From: T3Sed10-213 sp012519365 | Lineage (GTDB): Bacteria > Planctomycetota > Phycisphaerae > Sedimentisphaerales > Anaerohalosphaeraceae | Length of the DNA stretch: 64,000 nucleotides | NCBI GenBank assembly: GCA_033809355.1 | Contig: JAPXLV010000003.1 | Coordinates: forward strand, 1 to 64,000 | Direction: 5' to 3' | In this document: piece by piece, positions 1 through 8,606 of the stretch | Layout: each line of letters opens with the position of its first letter | Numbering within the stretch: position 1 is the first letter of the stretch | Translations under genes and position numbers: made by a program | The notes under the pieces: model-generated | Told to the model about the DNA's origin: nothing | Database searches by the model: none | What the model saw: the letters and a program-made list of their open reading frames with translations, nothing else

Positions 1-860
1 ATGGCCCCGGAATTCGGAGCACGGTTTTTTTGAAAGGCTGTCCGCTTCGGTGTTCGTGGTGTCATAACCCTGAAAGCTGGATTCTTCAGCCGGAGCCGAT
101 GTATCGGCCTGTGCGGTGTGTTAAATGCGGCCGATGCATAGAGGTCTGTCCGAAATCGGCAATCACACTTATCCAGGGTGCCCCGGCAACCGATGCATCG
201 CGTTGCAGTTGCTGCGGAACATGTTTGACGGTCTGCCCGTCCAATGCGCGTGAGATTGTCGGACAGACGGTTACAGTCGAGGAAGTGCTCAGAGAGATCG
301 AAAAAGACCATATTTTTTACGATACTTCCGGCGGTGGGGTTACTTTTTCGGGCGGCGAGCCGCTGATGCAGCCGGACTTTCTGAAGGCGTTGCTTAGCGG
401 CTGTCAGAAGCGGGATATTCATACCGCCGTGGATACGTCCTGTTATGCTCCAAGCCAAGTGGTACGGCGTATGGCGGAGATTTCCGATTTGTTTTTGTGT
501 GATATCAAGCATATGGATTCGGATAAACACGAGGCTTTTACAGGGGTAAAAAATGCACAGATTCTGGACAACATCGCTTTGCTTGCGTCGCTTGGCAAAT
601 CAATCATTGTCCGCATACCGGTGGTGCCGGGGTTTAATGACGAGCTAAAGGCGATTGCGCAAATCGGTCAATTCGTAAAAAGTCTGAAAACTATTCAGCA
701 AATTGACCTTTTGCCGTATAATAGCGGCGGCAGCGCCAAGGCGCGTCGGCTGGGTCGAACAAGCAATGTGCCTCAACGACCCGCCAGCGCCCCGCACACG
801 CTGAAAGTTCTCGCACATGGGTTGCGAGAGTTGGGATTTAAGGTGAAAGTGGGTGGATAA
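1..860 (+). CDS. Glycyl-radical enzyme activating protein (radical SAM), 5' truncated by the window
   Basis: Activates the downstream glycyl radical enzyme by making the glycyl radical with SAM and a [4Fe-4S] cluster. The gene starts before the window: in this frame bases 3-29 already read GPGIRSTVF, the conserved stretch before the radical-SAM cysteines, so the TTG at 30 is not a start. The CxxxCxxC motif (CPLRCSWC) is followed by two ferredoxin-like cysteine clusters (CVKCGRCIEVCP and CSCCGTCLTVCP), an insertion typical of activases of dehydratase-type glycyl radical enzymes. The GGVTFSGGEPLMQ motif that binds SAM is also present. The stop lies 4 bases before the ATG of the partner enzyme, so the two are surely co-transcribed. 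The partner identifies it as a HypE-type activase; sequence alone supports only the general family. Confidence 0.9.
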   Translation, partial: GPGIRSTVFLKGCPLRCSWCHNPESWILQPEPMYRPVRCVKCGRCIEVCPKSAITLIQGAPATDASRCSCCGTCLTVCPSNAREIVGQTVTVEEVLREIEKDHIFYDTSGGGVTFSGGEPLMQPDFLKALLSGCQKRDIHTAVDTSCYAPSQVVRRMAEISDLFLCDIKHMDSDKHEAFTGVKNAQILDNIALLASLGKSIIVRIPVVPGFNDELKAIAQIGQFVKSLKTIQQIDLLPYNSGGSAKARRLGRTSNVPQRPASAPHTLKVLAHGLRELGFKVKVGG

Positions 861-864
861 TTTT

Positions 865-3228
865 ATGAATGAACGAGTCGCACGATTACGACGACAAAGC
901 GTCGAAACCAAACCGTACATCAGCGCCGAGCGGGCGGAACTGATTACTGATTTTTATCAAACAGGTATTCAGATGCAGGTTTCAGCGCCTGTTCTTCGGG
1001 GTATGGCTCTGAAGTATCTGATGGAACATAAGGCCCTGTGTATCAATGAGGGGGAACTGATTGTGGGTGAACGCGGGCCGGCGCCGAAGGCAACGCCGAC
1101 CTATCCGGAGTTGTGCTGCCATACGCTTGAGGATTTTGAGGTGATGAGCCGGCGGTCGCGCACCTCTTTCGACGTCGATGAGTCGGTCAAGAAGATCTAT
1201 GCCGAGAAGATCATTCCCTTCTGGAAGGGCAAGACGATGCGCGAGAAGGTCTTCGGCCAGATGAGCCGTCAATGGCATACGGCCTTTGAGGCAGGCGTGT
1301 TTACGGAATTTATGGAACAGCGAGCCCCCGGCCATGCCATTCTTGACGATAAAATATACCGTCGCGGTTTACTGGACATGCAGGATGACATTCGTGCGCA
1401 TTTGAGACATTTGGACTATCTGAATGATCCGGAGGCTTATTCCAAAGAGCAGGAACTGAAGGGGATGAACCTGGCGATTGAGGCGGTCTTGACACTGGCG
1501 AGGCGATATTCCGAGTATGCGGCCGAGCTGGCCAAAAAAGAACACAACCCGGCACGCCGGAAAGAACTGGAAACGATTTCGGCGGTCTGCAAGCATGTGC
1601 CGGCGTATGCGCCACGGACCTTTCACGAGGCATTGCAGGCGTATTGGTTTATTCATCTGGCGGTAATTACCGAGCTGAACGTTTGGGATTCGTACAATCC
1701 CGGGCGGCTGGATCAGCATCTGTATCCGTTCTATAAACGCCAGATTGAGGAGGGCGCACTGACCACTGAACAGGCCAAAGAGCTGCTGCAATGTTTTTGG
1801 ATCAAGTTCAACAATCAGCCCGCCCCGCCGAAAGTCGGCATTACTGAAGAGCAAAGCGGCACCTATACGGATTTTGCCCTGATCAATATCGGCGGCGTGG
1901 ATCCGGCCACCGGGGCCGATGCGGTCAATGAGGTATCCTATCTGATGCTGGATGTGGTCGAGCAGATGCGACTGGTTCAGCCCAGTGCGTGTATTCAGAT
2001 CAGTGCCAAAAATCCGGAGCGGTTTTTGAAACGCGCCTGCCGGGTGATTCGCTGCGGTTTCGGGCAGCCGTCGGTATTCAATACAGATGTGATTATCCGA
2101 GAAATGCTTCACGACGGTAAAACCATGTTCGATGCCCGCAGCGGCGGGCCGAGCGGCTGCGTGGAGACCAGCAGTTTTGGCAAGGAAAGTTGTACGCTGA
2201 CGGGCTACTGCAACTGGCCGAAGATTTTTGAACTGGCGCTGAACAACGGCGTCGATCCGCGGACGGGTAAACAGGTCGGCCCCAAAACCGGTGATGCCGA
2301 GATGTTTGAGTCCTTTGAGCAGGTGATGCAGGCGTATGAAAAACAGCTTGCTTATTTTATCGACCTGAAAGTCAAAGGCAACAATGTCATTGAGCGGCTT
2401 TACGCGAGGTATCTGCCGGCGATGATGCTGTCTGTGCTGACCGATGATTGTATCCGTAAAGGCCGTAATTATCACAACGGCGGACCGCGATACAACACGA
2501 CATATATTCAGGGCGTTGGTATCGGCACGCTGACAGACGCGTTGACGGCGGTGAAGTATCACGTCTTTGATCGGAATGATGTGACGATGCCCCATCTGCT
2601 GGCGGCGTTGAAAGCGAATTTTGAGGGATACCAAGACCTTGAAAACAAGCTGGCCTATCAAACGCCGCGTTACGGTCAGGATAATGATTACGCCGACGCC
2701 ATCGCTGCGGAGGTATTTGAACTTTACTTTAAGCATGTCAACGGCCGACCCAATACCAAGGGCGGTCGCTATCGGATTAATCTGCTGCCGACGACGGTGC
2801 ATGTGTATTTTGGACAGGTTACCGGTGCCCTGCCGCATGGACGCAGGGCCGGACTGCCGCTTTCGGACGGCATATCGCCCAGCCAGGGGACGCACTCTTA
2901 CGGGCCGACGGCGGTGGTCAAATCCGCGGCCAAGATTGATCACAGCCGTACCGGCGGGACGCTGCTGAATATGAAATTCAATCCGCAAGTGCTTGAAGGC
3001 GACGGTCTGGAAAAACTGGCGATGCTCATCCGCAGTTACTTCAAACTGGACGGCCACCATATCCAGTTCAATGTGGTTAACAAAGAAACGTTACTGGCCG
3101 CTCAGAAAAATCCCCAGGATTACAAAGACTTGATTGTTCGCGTGGCCGGGTACAGCGATTATTTTGTTGACTTGGGCGAAGACCTGCAAAACGAGATTAT
3201 TGCCCGCACAGAACAAACCGCCCTTTGA
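865..3228 (+). CDS. hypD: trans-4-hydroxy-L-proline dehydratase (glycyl radical enzyme)
   Basis: Glycyl radical enzyme of 787 residues that should dehydrate trans-4-hydroxy-L-proline to pyrroline-5-carboxylate, feeding proline metabolism. Seen: the C-terminal radical motif RVAGYSDYF (Gly762) and the thiyl/base loop GCVET (Cys432, Glu434). Residues described in the Clostridioides difficile HypD active site appear conserved: His157 in APGH, Asp275 in NVWD, Ser/Asp336/Phe337 in SGTYTDF, and Tyr448 in LTGY. Long stretches resemble HypD as I remember it (TEFMEQRAPGH, FNNQPAPPKVGIT, YIQGVGIGT), and the length matches (789 in C. difficile). A GTG at 853 would overlap the activase; the ATG at 865, with GGTGG upstream, fits the HypD N-terminus better. 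No proline reductase gene lies nearby in the window. Other dehydratases of the family are possible but less likely. Confidence 0.85.
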   Translation: MNERVARLRRQSVETKPYISAERAELITDFYQTGIQMQVSAPVLRGMALKYLMEHKALCINEGELIVGERGPAPKATPTYPELCCHTLEDFEVMSRRSRTSFDVDESVKKIYAEKIIPFWKGKTMREKVFGQMSRQWHTAFEAGVFTEFMEQRAPGHAILDDKIYRRGLLDMQDDIRAHLRHLDYLNDPEAYSKEQELKGMNLAIEAVLTLARRYSEYAAELAKKEHNPARRKELETISAVCKHVPAYAPRTFHEALQAYWFIHLAVITELNVWDSYNPGRLDQHLYPFYKRQIEEGALTTEQAKELLQCFWIKFNNQPAPPKVGITEEQSGTYTDFALINIGGVDPATGADAVNEVSYLMLDVVEQMRLVQPSACIQISAKNPERFLKRACRVIRCGFGQPSVFNTDVIIREMLHDGKTMFDARSGGPSGCVETSSFGKESCTLTGYCNWPKIFELALNNGVDPRTGKQVGPKTGDAEMFESFEQVMQAYEKQLAYFIDLKVKGNNVIERLYARYLPAMMLSVLTDDCIRKGRNYHNGGPRYNTTYIQGVGIGTLTDALTAVKYHVFDRNDVTMPHLLAALKANFEGYQDLENKLAYQTPRYGQDNDYADAIAAEVFELYFKHVNGRPNTKGGRYRINLLPTTVHVYFGQVTGALPHGRRAGLPLSDGISPSQGTHSYGPTAVVKSAAKIDHSRTGGTLLNMKFNPQVLEGDGLEKLAMLIRSYFKLDGHHIQFNVVNKETLLAAQKNPQDYKDLIVRVAGYSDYFVDLGEDLQNEIIARTEQTAL

Positions 3229-3273
3229 CCTTCAAAGGCACAGCGGTTTTACTGTTTTTGGCAGAATAAACGT

Positions 3274-3322
3274 GAGGCGGGCTGCGACATTTCGGATTGA
3301 AACGCCGCGGCCCCGCCTCTTT
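3274..3322 (+). terminator. Possible terminator after hypD
   Basis: An 8-bp inverted repeat (GAGGCGGG at 3274, CCCGCCTC at 3312) is followed by TTT. The loop is long (30 bases) and the U-tract short, so this is a tentative call. It sits between hypD and the convergent LamG gene, where a terminator is expected. Confidence 0.35.
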
Positions 3323-3376
3323 ACCTGTGTATTGCCTTAACGAACATCAACCGGACCGGCCGATGTCATTGTCTCA

Positions 3377-5473
3377 TCATTCAATGCAGAGCGGAACAAT
3401 GTTGCAATTCAGCCAGTCCTGAGCAAAAGCAACAAAGTCGTACAAATCGATGCGGCAGTCTCTGAATTCTTCACCAATGCCGTCCGGGCCGGCAATGTCA
3501 AAGTCAGGGTATTTTATGCAGATTGTTTCGTCCGGTTTGAACTCTATATACATTTGAGCGACATCGAGGATTTCCAGCGGATAGCTCCAAATGCGTACAT
3601 CATCCAGCACACCAATGTACGGTACCGACCCATCCGGCAGTTCCGCACCAAAGATTAGATCGGCTGGGCTGGGCTGCGGCACACCTGTGCTGGTTGCCTC
3701 GTTTCGAAGAACACCATCCACATAGACCCTGCCCAAACCTTCTGCGGCATCATAGGTGCCGACCACAAAATGCCAACTATCGTCATCGATCTGATATCCT
3801 GACCCCAAATCGCCAAATGACTGACGCAGGGTATGAACCGCCTGTCCTACCGAATTGTGCGTCAGAATGAAACCGCGATTGGGACTCGGAGCCTGTTTGG
3901 CCACATACGCGCCCCACGGGCTGGTCTGCGTTGTCTTGACCCAGGCACTGACTGAATAGCCTCGCGGATAGAAATTGTAAAAGTCTGCGCTGCCGGTCAT
4001 AACAACTATATCTTCCGGTTCACCGTAAAATTCCAACGCCTGGCCATCGATACCTTCGACAAAATTCGGTTCAAAGGTAATTCCGCCATATGCCGGAACG
4101 CCGGGGTAAAGCTCTCCGATCGCATCCGTCAAATCACCATTCAGTTTCCACCAACCGACCTGACGTTCGGTCAGCAATTGAGCAGTATTAGAGACGGCCG
4201 GGGTTTCCAACGCGTTGTCGGCTTCACAATGATAAAAACCTTCATCGGCAAGTTGGACATCGGAAATCGTCAACGTCGGGGAGTTGGCGCCGCTGATTTT
4301 ATCACTGTCGCTGAGGGCAATGCCGTCTTTGTACCATTGGTACACTTCGGCGTTGAGTGCGGAGGCGGTAAAAACCGCTTCGCCGCCTGCCGGCACCGTC
4401 ACACCGGTCGGGTGCGTAAGGATGAGTGACAGGGCCGGCATCGTTTTAAACCACCATTCCGTCCCGACATGGACAACTGGCGCCGGCTCATTGGGCTCAA
4501 TCGCATCAACACGCCAATAGTACGTTGTATCATTGAGCAGACCTTCGGGGTCATAGAAAAAGTCCGCTGGATCGTCGGTGGTCACTTTCACCGGCGCCGG
4601 GAACGTATTGGGTTCCGTAGGTTCCGTACTGAAATAAACATTGTAATAAACCCCTAAACCGCTGACAGCCTCCAATTGTTCCCACGTGAGGATGACATCA
4701 AGACTCACCAATTCCTCACCCATCTTAGGGGTCGGATTGACAGCCGTAAAGGGCGAGAGTTGTTCAATAATAACAGCGGTCAGCGTCCCCCGCTGATCAC
4801 CGCTACGGGGCAATCCCTTGATCGTCAATGTCGGCCCGAACGCATCAATCGTCCAATAGTTGCCCACTACCTCGCCGGGCACGATCTCCGTCCAGAATTC
4901 CTCGTGAGCTTCTTGGTTGCGGGTAATGGCGCCATAAGCTCTGGCGGTTGTGGCTTCATTGCCGCCGAAGACCCACATGCCGTTGACTTGAAAATTACGT
5001 GCCGGAAAACTGTAGGGCGGCGTCGTGTTGGCACTATCCTGATTCTGGTCAGTGGCAATGAGGCCATAGACACGATAGCGGGGATACGGAATGTTTTCAA
5101 ATGTAATCGATATTCCATTGCCGCCGTCATCTATATAACCGACGGCCATTCGATGCTCATCATCGGCGGTACCATCACGATTCCACCACACGGTATTGGC
5201 TTGCCACGTTACCGAAACACCGGTCTCGATGCCCCAATCATCGATCAGATTCGACTTCGTGCCTGCAGCAAGAGTTCCGGAATCCCGTTGGTCGCTCATG
5301 TTCCAGTTTGCGCTGTCGGTTTTGAGCGGGCCGATGAGCTGGCCACCCTGAAAAATCTGGTTGCTCGAATTTTCACTGAAATTCAGGGAGATAATGTCGG
5401 CGGCGGCCACCGAACCGGACACAAAGGCTACGGCCGCTGCCACAACAAGGCTTAATAGAATCTTCGTTTTCAT
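3377..5473 (-). CDS. Secreted LamG/Ig-like protein with C-terminal dockerin-like repeat
   Basis: 698 residues, function unknown, probably carbohydrate binding or surface attached. Order of parts: signal peptide (about 1-24, ending AVAFVSGSVAAA); an N-terminal beta-rich module (about 25-240) related to the one in the neighbouring upstream gene (both begin DIIS-NF); a fibronectin-III-like segment with the FYDPEGLLNDTTYYWRVDA pattern; an Ig-like domain (YQWYKDG ... DEGFYHCEADN); a LamG/concanavalin-like jellyroll (VGWWKLNGDL ... DDVRIWSYPL); and a single dockerin-like repeat with DCRIDLYDFVAFAQDWL. ATG at 5473 has a good ribosome site (GGAGATAGGAA). It lies 47 bases downstream of the next LamG gene and is probably co-transcribed from the AraC-type promoter at 8336-8404. 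No catalytic residues were recognised. Confidence 0.8.
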   Translation of the reverse strand: MKTKILLSLVVAAAVAFVSGSVAAADIISLNFSENSSNQIFQGGQLIGPLKTDSANWNMSDQRDSGTLAAGTKSNLIDDWGIETGVSVTWQANTVWWNRDGTADDEHRMAVGYIDDGGNGISITFENIPYPRYRVYGLIATDQNQDSANTTPPYSFPARNFQVNGMWVFGGNEATTARAYGAITRNQEAHEEFWTEIVPGEVVGNYWTIDAFGPTLTIKGLPRSGDQRGTLTAVIIEQLSPFTAVNPTPKMGEELVSLDVILTWEQLEAVSGLGVYYNVYFSTEPTEPNTFPAPVKVTTDDPADFFYDPEGLLNDTTYYWRVDAIEPNEPAPVVHVGTEWWFKTMPALSLILTHPTGVTVPAGGEAVFTASALNAEVYQWYKDGIALSDSDKISGANSPTLTISDVQLADEGFYHCEADNALETPAVSNTAQLLTERQVGWWKLNGDLTDAIGELYPGVPAYGGITFEPNFVEGIDGQALEFYGEPEDIVVMTGSADFYNFYPRGYSVSAWVKTTQTSPWGAYVAKQAPSPNRGFILTHNSVGQAVHTLRQSFGDLGSGYQIDDDSWHFVVGTYDAAEGLGRVYVDGVLRNEATSTGVPQPSPADLIFGAELPDGSVPYIGVLDDVRIWSYPLEILDVAQMYIEFKPDETICIKYPDFDIAGPDGIGEEFRDCRIDLYDFVAFAQDWLNCNIVPLCIE

Positions 5474-5520
5474 TTCCTATCTCCTACAAAAAGCTTGTCA
5501 AATTATTTCGGTGCCGAATT

Positions 5521-8139
5521 TTAATAGCAATCCGGATAGACGTTGCATTGAGCCCAGCCGAGTGCCAACTCCGCAAAGTCGGCCAGGTTGACCACACAGT
5601 CCCCGTTGAAGTCAAACCTCAGGGCCGGATCATCGTGATTTAAACAGGCAGTTTTGTCTTTTTCCAGTTCGACATACAACCGAGCGACATCAAGCGGCTC
5701 AAGCGGGTAGCTGAAAATGCGAACATCATCGATCAAGCCGTCATACTCCCACTCGCCGGCAATATTGGAAACGCCCAGCGTCACGGCGGCATCAACGCCG
5801 GCTGTCACGGTTAATTCCGCCGTCCCGGCCGGTTCTCCATCGCGATACACAGCCATTGTCTTGGTCTGGTTGTCGTAAGTCAGCACCACCAAATGCCAGT
5901 TGCCGTCATCCAGACGACCGCCCGGTGTAATTGTGGTACCATCGATGCGGCCTTCGATGCCTGTGCCATAGAATCTTGCGATATCATACATATGCCAGCC
6001 AAAGTTGCCGCTTCGTTTGGCGATCAGACCCATAAACCCGTCGGTTAGCGCATAATCAGTCGGTTTATACCACAGACTGACAGTGAAGCCTTCCGTATAG
6101 AAGTTAAAGAACTCCTCAGTATCGGGGATCACCAGATAGCTGCCGTCGCCGCGAGTGAACCGGATGGCCTGGCCGTCAAGACCCTCTTCAAAAACAGGCT
6201 CGGTAACGGGATTATTGGGATCGCCGACATACCACTGGCCGGGCCAGTCGCCTTCGGGGCTGCCTGTCAGAACGGCTACTTGGTCATTCAGATTGCCGTC
6301 AAATTTCCAGTGGGCAATCAGACGATTGGACAAATCGGTCGTGAACGTCCAGAGGCCGCCCGTCAATATTTCGCCATTGTCCAGTTCTTCATCGACGCGC
6401 CAATAATGGGGCGAAAATTCTTCAAGCGTATCAGTAATAGTAATGTTTTCCTGACCGACAGGCCGATAGCCTTTATAAGTGGATGCATCCCCCCGGCCGA
6501 CAGCGTCTCTGTCGCTGCCAAAGTAAATGTGGTAACCTGTTACCGACGGTTCAGGTTGGTAATTGGTCTCAGGATTGACACCCTGCTGCCATGTCAGTGT
6601 CGGCGGAGCGGAAATGGATACCCCTGTTTGTCCGTGAGCCGGATTCGGACCCCACGCGCTGCGCGGATCGCGCCGACGTTGCACACGAACATTATCAAAG
6701 TGTGCTCGGTCAGTCGTAGTTGACCCTTCTGCTCGCGTAAAGGCGATAAAGAGAGGGTCGCCAACGTTATGCGCTGTTCCGGTGTTCAAGATCGCGGTAT
6801 GGTGCTCATGGCCGTTTTCCTCAATGACACGAGGATAGGCATACTCAGCGATGAGCGTTGCGCCAACGCCGGAAGGTGTGGTTGCATCGCCGGTTTCCTG
6901 ATCAGGCGGGACGGTGCCGCCGGCCCATAAAGACACCTTGGTTCGTCCATCGTAGAAGCCGGCTCGTTTACCAACGGCCACACTGATGGCATAATCCACA
7001 TTGGGTGTCCAGGTGCCGATGGGCTGCCAGTGTATGCCGTCCTCAGTAACTCCCCAAATGAGGCCAAATGGTGTTGGGAAGGGACCTTCCTGATAGGCAG
7101 CACCGTAATCAAACCAATCCGGTGTCGGAACCTGCCAAGTGGTTGCCTTTTCAAAACTTGGATTCAGTACGACAATTTCCGGCGTGTAGAGATGCGGATC
7201 CTGTGTTGAAGGATGCGCAGCTGTGGTAAATGTCCACACCCTGCCGGGATGAACAATCGGATTGCCGCCTTCATTCGGATCGACTGCATCGACACGCCAG
7301 AAATAGGTCTGATCATACAGGAGCGACACATCGGTACTGGTGGTCTCCACAGTGGTTAAGAGGACCGCGGGCCGACCTTCTTCAACCCACGCCGCGTTGG
7401 GGTCCATATACACGTGATAGTACATCGCCTCATAGGCACTGGGAGCGGCCCACTCAAGGGTTGTCTGAACCGGGACATTCTTTGCTTCATAAGCAGGGAT
7501 CGGATCGGCGGCTGTTGTCTCGCTGACAATCTGAAAACCCGCCACACTGCCTCGAAAATTGCCGTCTCCATCGGCATAGCGGCTGAGGACTTTGATATCG
7601 AGCGTCTCGCCGGTCAAGCCCTTGAACACTAGGCAGTTCACGCCTTCGGTCCAGCGGCGTACAGTACCCCATCGGTAGGTGGTGGGGATATTTTGGGTTT
7701 GGCCATTCACATTGACATCGGTATAACCCCTTGCATTGTCCGTGGCATGATAGACGATAACTCTGTAGTGGGAATAAGGAACGTTCGAAACTTGAATCAC
7801 CACTCCATAAGGTTCCGTCGTTTGGCCGTCATCCAAATAGCCGCGAGACAATCGGTCGTCGGCCGTTGTAAAACCAGCCGTTCCGTCGCCCCACATACCG
7901 GAGGAATTATAGGTCAGCGTAGCCCCTGTGCCCCGACCAAATTGATCAACGAGGGAGCCATTGCCGTTGGCACCAATAAAATTGTTGAAGTGGGCCGCGG
8001 CATACTCCCCCATGCCGGCGGTCTCTTCCGGCAAAATTTGTTGATCCTCCCGTTCTGCAAAGTTGACACTGATGATATCGGCCTGCACATTCAGTGCGAG
8101 AACGCCGAACAATAAGAGAACAAGCAGTTTTTTCATCAT
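5521..8139 (-). CDS. Secreted LamG-domain protein with C-terminal dockerin-like repeat
   Basis: 872 residues, function unknown, exported by a signal peptide (MMKKLLVLLLFGVLALNVQA). The first 220 residues form the same module as in the following gene. Two fibronectin-like segments with the FWRVDA / HYWRVDEE pattern flank a middle module of about 180 residues that carries LNPSFEKATTW and may be a carbohydrate-binding jellyroll. A LamG domain (LIAHWKFDGNL ... DDVRIFSYPL) and a dockerin-like repeat (DFNGDCVVNLADFAELALGW) follow. The start has GGAGG upstream; the ATG at 8136 is equally possible. It is first in its transcription unit and lies 196 bases from the -10 of an AraC-type promoter that also serves the sulfatase and GH109 operons, which suggests a role in glycan capture. 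Confidence 0.8.
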   Translation of the reverse strand: MMKKLLVLLLFGVLALNVQADIISVNFAEREDQQILPEETAGMGEYAAAHFNNFIGANGNGSLVDQFGRGTGATLTYNSSGMWGDGTAGFTTADDRLSRGYLDDGQTTEPYGVVIQVSNVPYSHYRVIVYHATDNARGYTDVNVNGQTQNIPTTYRWGTVRRWTEGVNCLVFKGLTGETLDIKVLSRYADGDGNFRGSVAGFQIVSETTAADPIPAYEAKNVPVQTTLEWAAPSAYEAMYYHVYMDPNAAWVEEGRPAVLLTTVETTSTDVSLLYDQTYFWRVDAVDPNEGGNPIVHPGRVWTFTTAAHPSTQDPHLYTPEIVVLNPSFEKATTWQVPTPDWFDYGAAYQEGPFPTPFGLIWGVTEDGIHWQPIGTWTPNVDYAISVAVGKRAGFYDGRTKVSLWAGGTVPPDQETGDATTPSGVGATLIAEYAYPRVIEENGHEHHTAILNTGTAHNVGDPLFIAFTRAEGSTTTDRAHFDNVRVQRRRDPRSAWGPNPAHGQTGVSISAPPTLTWQQGVNPETNYQPEPSVTGYHIYFGSDRDAVGRGDASTYKGYRPVGQENITITDTLEEFSPHYWRVDEELDNGEILTGGLWTFTTDLSNRLIAHWKFDGNLNDQVAVLTGSPEGDWPGQWYVGDPNNPVTEPVFEEGLDGQAIRFTRGDGSYLVIPDTEEFFNFYTEGFTVSLWYKPTDYALTDGFMGLIAKRSGNFGWHMYDIARFYGTGIEGRIDGTTITPGGRLDDGNWHLVVLTYDNQTKTMAVYRDGEPAGTAELTVTAGVDAAVTLGVSNIAGEWEYDGLIDDVRIFSYPLEPLDVARLYVELEKDKTACLNHDDPALRFDFNGDCVVNLADFAELALGWAQCNVYPDCY

Positions 8140-8206
8140 TCATACCTCCATTAAAAGATGTGATATAATTTTAACTGCGAACTGTTTGTTGCGAATTCGG
8201 CAAACG

Positions 8207-8234
8207 TGTAGATGTGGATATGTAGATGTGGATA
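8207..8234. repeat. Perfect 14-bp tandem duplication
   Basis: The unit TGTAGATGTGGATA occurs twice back to back in the untranslated leader of the LamG gene that starts at 8139. It probably arose by slippage; no function is evident. Confidence 0.8.
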
Positions 8235-8335
8235 TATTGCGGGCGGTCACAATACGAGAAAAAACACCCAAAAACTCCCATTTTTTCAGTCTTCATACCA
8301 CATCCTCGTCGATTGACTATGCGTCTATGTTTTCA

Positions 8336-8404
8336 ACTATACCACTTTTTGCCCTGCTATAAAATGGAAAAACGTAACATAATGATGTATTTTCGTAATA
8401 CAAT
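8336..8404 (-). promoter_or_regulatory. AraC-type activator site and promoter A, driving the LamG gene pair
   Basis: Direct half-sites ACGTAA (8372) and TCGTAA (8393) have CGTAA cores 21 bp apart. An upstream extension TAAAATGGA begins near 8360. Read on the minus strand, a -10 hexamer TATAGT (8341-8336) lies 30 bp from the ACGTAA box, and no good -35 hexamer is present, as expected of an activator-dependent promoter. The same layout occurs at 11227-11294 and 53100-53168. The remaining leader (8140-8335) and the stretch 8405-8606 behind it show no gene. Confidence 0.65.
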
Positions 8405-8606
8405 TCGGATAGAAGAAGTCTTCTGGGTCCTCACGGTCGGAATATGTGCCGACAAAAACATCTGAACTGCGGAAGCAACGTCGAGCTGTAAAAATGCTCA
8501 CGGTATGAACTATTTAGTGGCATCTGCTGGCGCGACATAGGGGGTTATCCTGCCTCCGTTCGCTCTATCGGCTGCAGAGCATCGAAAAAGCGAAGCATTT
8601 TGGGTA

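Noticed and set aside
30..860. TTG at 30 as the start of the activase
   Set aside because: Conserved residues of the family (GPGIRSTVF) are encoded before it, so the gene begins upstream of the window.
1369..3060. Long minus-strand reading frame (563 codons) inside hypD
   Set aside because: It lies opposite a fully conserved glycyl radical enzyme; composition is arginine-rich and typical of an antisense shadow.
853..3228. GTG at 853 as the hypD start
   Set aside because: It overlaps the activase stop and adds residues not in the family; ATG at 865 matches better. It cannot be excluded.
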